Notes under the pieces: model-generated | What the model was told of the DNA's origin: nothing | The model's input: only the letters and a program-made list of their open reading frames with translations | Database searches by the model: none | Virus record (IMG/VR): IMGVR_UViG_3300025646_000255 | Coordinates: 1 to 27,737 of that record | Direction: 5' to 3' (one strand) | Origin: a virus | Length of the DNA stretch: 27,737 nucleotides | In this document: positions 21,601 through 27,737 of the stretch, one piece after another | Layout: the number at the start of each line of letters is the position of its first letter | Position numbering within the stretch: the stretch's first letter is position 1 | Made by a program: the position numbers and the translations under genes

Positions 21601-23840
21601 TAGATGTTTTAAGAGATACTCATTTCGCTAAGTATACAGCCAATTATAATTGGACTGATTATCTTAACTTAATAGCTTATTTTGATAATTCTTTATTTAA
21701 AATGTTAAAAGATTTTATTCCTGCTAGAACATCTCTAGCTTCAGGAGTAATCATTAAACAACATATTTTAGAAAGAAATAAATATCCTGTTCCTCAATTA
21801 GATACTTACACTACTACTTCTTTTTACAGTGGTAGTTCTTGGAACTCACCTTTAGGAGCCCAAAATATAACTTACTCTAGTTCTATTCTTACTAACTATG
21901 TTACTGGTAGTTCAGGTGGATCAGTATTCAATTTAGGAGGCCAAACACAATCTTTAGGACCAGGTTTTAACATTGTTCCTATAACTCAAAGTTGGTATGG
22001 TGATAATAATTCAATGAGTGGTTCTGTACCTTATACAGCCTCTTATCAATATGAATTTTTTAATGGACAATATAGTGGATCTAATATTGTAGTATCTGAT
22101 GGAAGTTTAAGTGACTGTATGGTTAATATAGTTGAAGTTTACAGTACAGCCTCTGTTGGTAATAACACTAGAAATGTAGATGGTATTCCTGTCAGTCCTT
22201 TTATTAATTCCCAAGTTGGACTCCAAACAAAGAATAATAGATTAAATTTTAATATAAATGTTGATAAAACATATTATATAAGTTTTGACATGATCACATA
22301 TGCTGATGATGATATTGGAGGTACAGCTCAAGCCCAATTAAAAGATAATATTGGAACTGTTTTTTATACAAGTCCTACATTTAATCCCGGAGATACAGTC
22401 TCTATATCTCAACTTCAAATTAATAATCCTCTTCAACCTTTATATTTTTATATTAACACAGATGTCTGGGATTTAGGTGTTCAAGTTACAAATATAGTTT
22501 TATATGAATCTCAATTAAATGACACTAGTGGAGATTGTGAACCATTAGTGAATAATGTGTTAGTGAATAGACCTAATCCATATTATATGGATTTAGATTT
22601 TTCAACTAATCCTTATATAGCAATTAACCAACAAAGTGTATTAACAGGTAGTGCTACACGTTTTGCCATTCCTCAATCAGATTATACAACATTAAAACAT
22701 GCTGGACCTAGATATTTTGGTTCTAGAACTATTGCTCCTGATTTTGGCAAACCAGTATTTAAAAATCCAGCTCAATTACCTTTTAGAAACTCAATTCAAG
22801 TTTTAGGAAATACTGATTTGTATCAAGGTCTTAGAGATGGAACAATAGATAAAAATACTTTATCAGGATCATTATATAATACAGGTTCACAAGAATCTAA
22901 TGTTGAAAATTATGCTGAATATTTCTGTTACTTTAGTAACATAACTTCTTCAGCACCAGAATATCCTTCAGGTAGTAATTTAAACTTAACTTATATTATA
23001 GATAAAGAAGGAAACGCTTATGGTTTAAGTAATCAAAATAATGATTCACAACAAGAAAATGATTTCTTGTATATAATTTCTTCTCTATATCCAGCAGGTA
23101 CCCAACCTAAAATTATTCCTGTTAGTGGAAGTAATACTACATCAACAGATACTATAAGTAATTTTACACTTGTAGAAGGAGGAGCTAGATATCAAACTAT
23201 TTTTGCTAAAACAGGAAGTGGAGGAAGTTTTGGAGCTTTTTGGTCAGGCAGTAATTCATCTCCTGTATATGTTCCTTCTTTTCATTCCCAAAGTACTTCT
23301 ACTTTTGATGATACAGGATCAATTTTTAAACCATGGTTATTACCATTATTAACATTTGAAGACCCAACTTCAGGATCAATAAGTAACTATGATTTTGGAT
23401 TCTTAAATGTTTATAATCCTAATACAGACACAATAAATGCTGATGGATATACTTTACCATCAAATACTTTATTTCCTCTTCAAAAGTATGATTTTATTAG
23501 AATAGCAGATACAGGTTCATCTCCTTCATCTTCATTAGACTCAACTTTTGATGCTTTAGGTTTATACCAAATTAAAACTATATATACAGGAAGTACTGTT
23601 CCTGTTACAACTTCAAGTTTAGAAGTAGTACCTTTTATAAACGGCTCAACATATGAAGTGACATCAGGAACTATTGATCCTAGTTATCAAAGATTTAGAG
23701 TATTTAGAAGAGTACCTTCTCAAACAAACGCTATAATAGGACAAGAAATTTCTGGATTAAATGAAGGATTATTAATACCTGCTAATTATGATCCTAAATT
23801 AAATCCATTAGACTTAGCTAGAAATGCAGGAATTATATAA
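18663..23840 (+). CDS. Giant baseplate/tail protein with lectin-like insertion
   Basis: 1725 residues, the largest gene here. Residues about 430-590 hold a tail-protein core: LFDQLWLYTKEFTSKLEAYP and then KKIYHALPYLLKTKGTVNGL and LLNIFGIPDTILRIYE. The KGT..GL...L..G pattern is that of P2 gpI-type tail proteins and of baseplate wedge proteins. Residues about 630-800 look like a concanavalin-A/LamG sandwich (VEFRFKTTGLP ... FQEIRYYSTALGE). Later parts are beta-rich with many short TGS/SGS turns and ends with IPANYDPKLNPLDLARNAGII, resembling other phage tail-protein ends. By position it replaces T4 gp7 (the long wedge core protein). Carbohydrate binding by the lectin-like part is inferred, not shown. 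Confidence 0.8.
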   Translation: MNKVRPIDPNTLNYQNISTEDANLFDSFEITSLFNPTQDVVEYYVYDLNNELIYQDLTFNNWSNVEDPSLASTTPETNNTGSTLDAESNPNIAQVSTVNLDPIQDLQNVGLDFGKVKSIYNFVTYRLNSDPNNEYFISEISSDRTELRLKSNFISEASLQISFEQFQTDFLDSTEFDEFYLNFGDNKYVVAVNAAIDTDTLLIKLYEPLPQEFGVKNTAYILTKNGESVAYEVEFDDFVLEDTSIHIAPPNINLELLNQISPASTYKSYTDITATDLSGSYNQLINFISGSNIGIPLNVNYTDYSNFVYFSSAKQRLDNFITKLTNISASQADLNIIYSQITGSTSGSSTVVANKILFEKQIENEISTFDPYEQFLYYQTGSKSFPKTNSTQPYTLYDVNSSTAEQWYATQSITASNYDANNQNYLYWLIPEYLRSDSTNNNYFLYTDMIGQLFDQLWLYTKEFTSKLEAYPGLDIGIPSDMAAKVIESLGIKIYSSNFTTQNIYNSLLGYSPSGSILLPTGSKLVTNYVTSSIDDQYVPTISDYHKLTYKKIYHALPYLLKTKGTVNGLKTLLNIFGIPDTILRIYEYGGKDKNFNTWDSWQNEFNYSYYTSGSYFISSSFVLNGDWNSANNTPGAVEFRFKTTGLPTDEGYYSQSLWSADDGAGAGVALILRYTGSGYTSGSYSGSIPDTYNKYALLDFIPDVSDTTTSASVYLPFYDGGWWSVLVNSGSSTFDLYAKNKIYSGSDGDILGYQASSSVTSTSTPWRGSEFSYFGTASVGPDAKTFSGSFQEIRYYSTALGENAFDAYVMNPNSIEEDDYLAFRASLGGELYTSSLSIHPKVTGSWVTTSSFTSDSDFYLENTSSFVVNREYIFFDQFAVGIQNNVSNKIYNQDLVLPFYDSSFNNIPPNTVLSSDIVTQQNYPISQSYTEDVNYAEIGLSPQNEINEDINSSIGYFNIGNLIGDPRQISSSAESYPDLDVLRDTHFAKYTANYNWTDYLNLIAYFDNSLFKMLKDFIPARTSLASGVIIKQHILERNKYPVPQLDTYTTTSFYSGSSWNSPLGAQNITYSSSILTNYVTGSSGGSVFNLGGQTQSLGPGFNIVPITQSWYGDNNSMSGSVPYTASYQYEFFNGQYSGSNIVVSDGSLSDCMVNIVEVYSTASVGNNTRNVDGIPVSPFINSQVGLQTKNNRLNFNINVDKTYYISFDMITYADDDIGGTAQAQLKDNIGTVFYTSPTFNPGDTVSISQLQINNPLQPLYFYINTDVWDLGVQVTNIVLYESQLNDTSGDCEPLVNNVLVNRPNPYYMDLDFSTNPYIAINQQSVLTGSATRFAIPQSDYTTLKHAGPRYFGSRTIAPDFGKPVFKNPAQLPFRNSIQVLGNTDLYQGLRDGTIDKNTLSGSLYNTGSQESNVENYAEYFCYFSNITSSAPEYPSGSNLNLTYIIDKEGNAYGLSNQNNDSQQENDFLYIISSLYPAGTQPKIIPVSGSNTTSTDTISNFTLVEGGARYQTIFAKTGSGGSFGAFWSGSNSSPVYVPSFHSQSTSTFDDTGSIFKPWLLPLLTFEDPTSGSISNYDFGFLNVYNPNTDTINADGYTLPSNTLFPLQKYDFIRIADTGSSPSSSLDSTFDALGLYQIKTIYTGSTVPVTTSSLEVVPFINGSTYEVTSGTIDPSYQRFRVFRRVPSQTNAIIGQEISGLNEGLLIPANYDPKLNPLDLARNAGII

Positions 23841-23858
23841 CAAAAATTAAAACTAGAT

Positions 23859-23868
23859 ATATTTATAA
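23859..23868 (+). promoter_or_regulatory. TATTTATA box upstream of the 216-aa structural gene
   Basis: ATATTTATAA, 15 bases before the ATG at 23884, in the 43-base gap after the giant gene. Spacing allows a normal short leader. A separate late promoter here would allow higher output of the following gene. Confidence 0.5.
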
Positions 23869-23883
23869 TAAAATTACACAACA

Positions 23884-24534
23884 ATGGGATACTTAAACAA
23901 TTCAGTAGTAACCGTAGACGCTATTTTAACTGATGTAGGACGTCAACTTTTATCTCAAAACAATGGTTCTTTTAGAATTACTCAATTCGCATTAGCTGAT
24001 GATGAAATTGATTATACTCTTTACAATCCAAATCATCCTTCAGGCTCTGCATTTTATGGAGAAGCAATTGATAATATGCCTTTATTAGAAGCTTTCCCTC
24101 AGGCAAGCCAAATAATGAAATATAAATTAACAACTTTACCTCGTGGTACAGCTAGAATACCTATCTTAGCTATTCCAAGTAATGTTGGTTTGAAACAAGG
24201 TCAATCACAAGTAATTACTCCTCAAACATTAAACTATACAGGTGGTAATACATTTGAAGCTTCAGGTTACACATTCACAATTTCTGATGTTAGATTGTTC
24301 TCAACATTTGAAGGTGTAGGTATTAACACACCAACCGCTACTAATTTAAATACAACAACAACTTTAGGTACTAGTGTTTCTAAAACAGTTATTGGTACAA
24401 GTTTAAATTTAAGAGCTACTACTGTTAACACATTATTCTCAACTCAAAATACTTTACAAGCAACATTAACTATTGAAGGTAGAGATTCTGGAGCCCGTTC
24501 AATTATTCCTATTTCTGTAACTAAAGTATCTTAA
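23884..24534 (+). CDS. Conserved structural protein (216 aa)
   Basis: 216 residues. The N-terminal half has GYLNNSVVTVDAILTDVGRQ, then FALADDEIDYTLYNPNHPSG, YYGEAI-like FYGEAIDNMPLLEAFP and KYKLTTLPRGTARIP. This block is one I associate with virion proteins of flavobacterial-type T4-like phages. The C-terminal part is a Thr/Asn-rich beta domain. The first residues, with VDAILTDVGRQLLS, resemble the start of many phage tail-tip and fibre connectors. Codon use is slightly more CGT/AAC-rich than neighbours, which with its own promoter box suggests strong late expression. Exact role in the virion is unknown. Confidence 0.72.
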   Translation: MGYLNNSVVTVDAILTDVGRQLLSQNNGSFRITQFALADDEIDYTLYNPNHPSGSAFYGEAIDNMPLLEAFPQASQIMKYKLTTLPRGTARIPILAIPSNVGLKQGQSQVITPQTLNYTGGNTFEASGYTFTISDVRLFSTFEGVGINTPTATNLNTTTTLGTSVSKTVIGTSLNLRATTVNTLFSTQNTLQATLTIEGRDSGARSIIPISVTKVS

Positions 24535-24544
24535 TATATAAACC

Positions 24545-25612
24545 ATGTCATTTAAAAGATTAGAAGCAGATGATTTTGTAATAAGCGCGGACGCTATATC
24601 ATCAACTTGTTGGACTACAGGTACTCCTACATTAACAGAATTTTATACTTCCTCAGTTCAAGAAAATGGTAGTTCCGGGGATTTTTATACAAATGTTTAC
24701 CAAACATCCTCTTTACTATCTGGCTCAGCTGTTCAATTTGCTATAGCCTATGGTAATTCAGTAGGTAGTGGTAGTGCCAACTATAATAATTTAGTTGATG
24801 GGGCCTCACCATCATCAACCATTTATGGACAATACCAGATATTAGTAGTTGGAGATGAAAATACAGACTTTATATTTGGTGGAGTTACAGGTTCTGAATT
24901 TTTTGCTTTACCTGTAGAAAGAGCTTGCTATAAAGAATCATTATTTTTAGGTTCTTTAACTTTAACTCTTACAGGTTCTTCAGGATCAATTCAATTAACA
25001 GATAATAGTAATTATGTTTCTTCTACTTTATTTAATGAAGCAGGTAGAGTATATCAATTAATTACAGGATCAAATGGTACTAGAGCTAACATTTCTACAA
25101 GAAATACTTCAGATGGTTACTCTGCTAAATCAGGATCATATGGTTGGTTCTTACCTGATATTGGAACTATTTTATTAAACCCTATGGCTTTAGCTGATTA
25201 TCCTATTAGTGGAGGTATTGGTTTAGCTTATAGTGGTTCTTATGGTTGGGGACCTGAAGTAGCTATAGCTACTGGTTCAACAGCTCCTAATGTTTCTCCT
25301 AATAGATCATTCTATCAAGCTATTAGCGCTTCAGCAAACTTCCAATTAAATTCTCAAGAAACTATTTCTTCTGATTTTGTATTTGTAAGACCAAGAAGTT
25401 CAGAATTTAACTACTCAGAAAATCCAAGCTTTATATCAGGTTCAACTGGTGAGGTATTATATAGTTCATTTATTAATAATCCTACAACTTATATTACAAC
25501 AGTAGGTTTATATAATGATGCTAACGAATTATTAGCGGTAGCTAAACTTTCAAGACCATTACCAAAAACGTTTACAAAAGAAGCATTAATCAGGGTTAAA
25601 TTAGATTTCTAA
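24545..25612 (+). CDS. Virion protein, paralogue A of the 25618 product
   Basis: 355 residues. The N-terminus (FKRLEADDFVISADAI) and C-terminus (SSEFNYSENPSFISGS ... YITTVGLYNDANELLAVAKL) both align with the next protein, although the middles differ. Ser/Gly/Thr/Tyr-rich beta structure with many SGS/TGS turns is seen throughout. The ending KLSRPLP ... IRVKLDF is like a tail or neck-fibre attachment domain. I infer that A and B are copies that form parts of one fibre or collar structure. It follows the 216-aa gene by 10 bases and is in the same late transcript. Confidence 0.7.
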   Translation: MSFKRLEADDFVISADAISSTCWTTGTPTLTEFYTSSVQENGSSGDFYTNVYQTSSLLSGSAVQFAIAYGNSVGSGSANYNNLVDGASPSSTIYGQYQILVVGDENTDFIFGGVTGSEFFALPVERACYKESLFLGSLTLTLTGSSGSIQLTDNSNYVSSTLFNEAGRVYQLITGSNGTRANISTRNTSDGYSAKSGSYGWFLPDIGTILLNPMALADYPISGGIGLAYSGSYGWGPEVAIATGSTAPNVSPNRSFYQAISASANFQLNSQETISSDFVFVRPRSSEFNYSENPSFISGSTGEVLYSSFINNPTTYITTVGLYNDANELLAVAKLSRPLPKTFTKEALIRVKLDF

Positions 25613-25617
25613 AATGA

Positions 25618-26670
25618 ATGGGCGCGTTCAAACAATTTTTATCCTCAGATATAATCATTACTCCATTTGAAGTAAACAAATCGTTTACTTTTAAAGGTAA
25701 TGAACTGACTGGATCAAATGTTGCGATAGAAAGATATTTAGGAAAAAATATCCAATCTAATCCTTTCATTTCAGGATCTAATCCTCAAACAGGTGTTGTT
25801 TATACTCAAGACCAAGAATTGATTTATGAGTCTATTAAACAACTTTATTATTCTAATTATTTAAATTATACAGCTAGTTTAGGTGCTCCTGTTAACACAG
25901 CAAGTTTAGTTCCTGGTTATGATGAATTAGGAGATAGATTAGTAGGTACAACTTCATCAGCTGGTAGATATTGGAATTATCCTCAAACAACTTTAACATT
26001 TGAACATTATTACCCAACTGCTTCTAATTCTATAATTGGAGTTATATCTGTCCCTGTTGGATTATTTGGAACATATATTCAACCAAAATCTTTTAAATGG
26101 ATAGCAGATAGTGGGTCTATATTTGATGATGGTGAAGGAAATTTAATATATGAAACTACAAATCAAATTTGTGGTAATATATTTTATGGCCATGGATTAG
26201 CTATAATCACTAGTGATTCTCAACCTTTAGGAGATGTTTATGGAACAGCAATATATGGTTCTTCTCTTTATGGAACTAGTGATGCCGCTGTTATTAATAA
26301 TTTTATAACATCCTCAAATGTAACTTGTTCATTCTCTTCTTCATTTACTTTATATGAAAGTCAATATAAATGTACTATTAGAGAAAATGAATTTAATTAC
26401 ACTAACAATCCAACAATTATTACAGGAAGTGTTCCTTTTTCAGGATCTATATATTCTGGATCAGCAGTAAATACTAATTCAAATTATCAATTATATGTTC
26501 AAGCTGATACAGTAAAAGGATTTGTCACTTCCTCTTATTTTGCTCCATATGTAACAACAGTAGGTTTATATGATGATGCTCAAAACTTGTTAGCAATAGG
26601 TAAATTATCTCAACCATTGCCAACTTCCGCTACTACTGATACAACAATACTCATTAATATAGATAGATAA
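25618..26670 (+). CDS. Virion protein, paralogue B of the 24545 product
   Basis: 350 residues. It shares with paralogue A the opening (FKQFLSSDIIITPFEV) and the closing block (ENEFNYTNNPTIITGS ... YVTTVGLYDDAQNLLAIGKL ... SQPLP), while the middle has its own IPVGLFG-like strands (IISVPVGLFGTYIQP is close to the actual text) and a GDVYGTAIYGSSLYGTSD repeat of YG motifs. Beta-rich and poor in charge. The ATG at 25614 is in another frame and gives no product, so 25618 is the start. It ends with a TAATG overlap on the GIY-YIG gene. Probably a fibre or neck component; not assignable to a T4 gene number. Confidence 0.7.
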   Translation: MGAFKQFLSSDIIITPFEVNKSFTFKGNELTGSNVAIERYLGKNIQSNPFISGSNPQTGVVYTQDQELIYESIKQLYYSNYLNYTASLGAPVNTASLVPGYDELGDRLVGTTSSAGRYWNYPQTTLTFEHYYPTASNSIIGVISVPVGLFGTYIQPKSFKWIADSGSIFDDGEGNLIYETTNQICGNIFYGHGLAIITSDSQPLGDVYGTAIYGSSLYGTSDAAVINNFITSSNVTCSFSSSFTLYESQYKCTIRENEFNYTNNPTIITGSVPFSGSIYSGSAVNTNSNYQLYVQADTVKGFVTSSYFAPYVTTVGLYDDAQNLLAIGKLSQPLPTSATTDTTILINIDR

Positions 26671-27104
26671 TGACACTCAAATGGATCTTTTCAGATCCAA
26701 TCTACCCAGAAGATTGGTTCGGGTTCGTTTACATAATTAAAAATAAAGTAAACGGACGATTTTATATAGGAAAAAAAGTATTTTGGAATAACACTAAAAC
26801 AAAGTTAACCAAAAAAGAAATAACAGAACAAACTGGCCCAGGAAGAAAACCAACCCATAAAATAGTTACTAAGGAATCAAATTGGTTAACTTATTGGGGT
26901 TCAAATAAAGAACTTTTAGCTGATGTTAAAGAATTAGGACCAGATAAATTTGAAAGAAAAGTTTTAAAACTTTGTAAGTCTAAAAAAGAATTAACTTATT
27001 ATGAAGTACATTACCAATGTGTTCATGAAGTTTTAATGAATAATTCTTACAATGATAATATATTAGGTAAGTTTTTTACCTCAGACTTGGTCTCCCGATT
27101 ATAA
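26670..27104 (+). CDS. SegE-type GIY-YIG endonuclease
   Basis: 144 residues. The GIY-YIG core is visible as GFVYII (18-23) and FYIGKK (31-36). Then a NWLTYWGSNKEL block (71-82) and KELTYYEVHY follow, giving E112 as the likely catalytic glutamate. This arrangement matches the SegE-like GIY-YIG group of T4-like phages. Such proteins are free-standing homing nucleases or DNA-processing nucleases. It may spread itself into this site or act in DNA metabolism; the sequence does not decide. It begins by TAATG overlap on a virion gene and lies before the primase gene, at the border between structural and replication genes. Confidence 0.85.
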   Translation: MTLKWIFSDPIYPEDWFGFVYIIKNKVNGRFYIGKKVFWNNTKTKLTKKEITEQTGPGRKPTHKIVTKESNWLTYWGSNKELLADVKELGPDKFERKVLKLCKSKKELTYYEVHYQCVHEVLMNNSYNDNILGKFFTSDLVSRL

Positions 27105-27121
27105 ATTGTTATATTACGGTT

Positions 27122-27737
27122 ATGCTTAATCAACCTTTAGTGGCGTTGGTCAACAGTGTGCTTGGAACAGGTAAGTCAACAGCAAGTGGAAACTATGCTT
27201 ATCGTTGCCCCTTTTGTAACCATCATAAACCTAAATTAGAGGTTAATATGAAGGAAAATTCAAAAGGTGAAAATCCTTGGCATTGTTGGGTTTGTGATAA
27301 AAAAGGTAAAAAAGTATATCAATTATTTAAAGCGGTAGAAGCTCATCCTGATAAAATGGCTGAATTAAGAGCCATTGTTAAGTATGTTGGTCCTGATAGA
27401 AAGGAAGAAGTAGTTAATAAATTAACACTTCCTAAAGAATTTAAACACTTTAATAATCTAAAAATTTCAGATATTGAAGGTAAACAGGCTTTAGCTTATT
27501 TAAAGTCTAGAGGCGTAACAGAAGAAGATATTCTAAAATATAATATAGGGTATTGTGTAACTGGTCCTTATGCTAAAATGATTGTTATTCCTTCTTATGA
27601 TGCTAATGGGCAGTTAAATTATTTCACAGCTAGAAACTTTAGTAAAAACTCTACTATGAAATATAAGAATCCAGCTGTTTCGAGGGACATCATACCATTT
27701 GAATTGTTTATAAACTGGAATATACCGTTTATACTGT
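27122..27737 (+). CDS. 61: DNA primase, T4 gp61-like, 5' part only
   Basis: The frame is open to the window end, 205 codons visible and no stop. A zinc ribbon is present: C29-P-F-C32 and C55-W-V-C58, with nearby His (34, 35, 54). A linker follows with GIGY-like 'YNIGYCVTGPYAKMIVIP' (about 139-156). The motif YDANGQLNYFTARNF is the start of the primase catalytic core, seen as 'D..G....F..R' in DnaG-type enzymes, and the TOPRIM part would follow beyond the window. gp61 makes primers for lagging-strand synthesis with the gp41 helicase. The ATG at 27122 is preceded by a 17-base AT-rich gap with no box or Shine-Dalgarno motif. Confidence 0.88.
   Translation, partial: MLNQPLVALVNSVLGTGKSTASGNYAYRCPFCNHHKPKLEVNMKENSKGENPWHCWVCDKKGKKVYQLFKAVEAHPDKMAELRAIVKYVGPDRKEEVVNKLTLPKEFKHFNNLKISDIEGKQALAYLKSRGVTEEDILKYNIGYCVTGPYAKMIVIPSYDANGQLNYFTARNFSKNSTMKYKNPAVSRDIIPFELFINWNIPFIL

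Overview
The window is a contiguous, AT-rich, gene-dense piece of a T4-like (Straboviridae-type or 'far-T4') contractile-tailed phage genome. The evidence is a late-transcription sigma factor of the gp55 type, a gp25/gp6 baseplate block, a cluster of six tRNA genes, a gp61-type primase, and a GH19 endolysin lysis cassette. Nearly every gene lies on the + strand. I see no integrase, lysogeny repressor or attachment site. Almost no start codon is preceded by a Shine-Dalgarno sequence; most have A-rich leaders. That fits a Bacteroidota host, but host assignment is an inference only.

Layout. (1) 2-3750: the 3' end of a MoxR/dynein-related AAA+ ATPase, an unrecognised 364-aa protein, and a metallopeptidase-VWA fusion. 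These three are tightly packed and look like one functional module. A YaaA/DUF6884-like protein and a small unknown follow. (2) 3839-4861: a DUF932 protein and a small acidic unknown. (3) 4868-6422: tRNAs Leu(TAA), Pro(TGG), Thr(TGT), Ser(TGA), Arg(TCT) and a CAT tRNA that is probably Ile2. They are interrupted by the only minus-strand gene (5360-5827, unknown) and by a small membrane coiled-coil gene. Two strong intrinsic terminators lie here. (4) 6505-8632: lysis region, with two membrane-anchored coiled-coil proteins (spanin-like candidates), two small membrane proteins (holin candidates) and a PG-binding + GH19 endolysin. (5) 8718-11234: a UVR-motif protein, a small helical protein, an HD-domain phosphohydrolase, a membrane coiled-coil protein and gp55. 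(6) 11268-26670: virion genes. These are a small helical protein, a gp5-like spike without a lysozyme domain, an unknown 511-aa protein, a small protein, gp25, gp6, a DNRLRE-like beta protein, a small coiled-coil protein, a 1725-aa baseplate protein with a lectin-like insertion, a 216-aa structural protein and two paralogous virion proteins. (7) 26670-27737: a SegE-type GIY-YIG nuclease and the 5' part of the gp61 primase/zinc-ribbon gene.

How the parts work together. gp55 would redirect host RNA polymerase to late promoters. A recurrent TATTTATA box, the exact reverse complement of the T4 late box TATAAATA, lies just upstream of six gene-group starts and is the best candidate. The tRNAs nearly all read A-ending codons, matching the AT-rich codon use of the phage. 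Structural genes are chained by TAATG stop/start overlaps, suggesting coupled translation. The AAA+/VWA-peptidase module and the lone minus-strand gene are the least explained parts.
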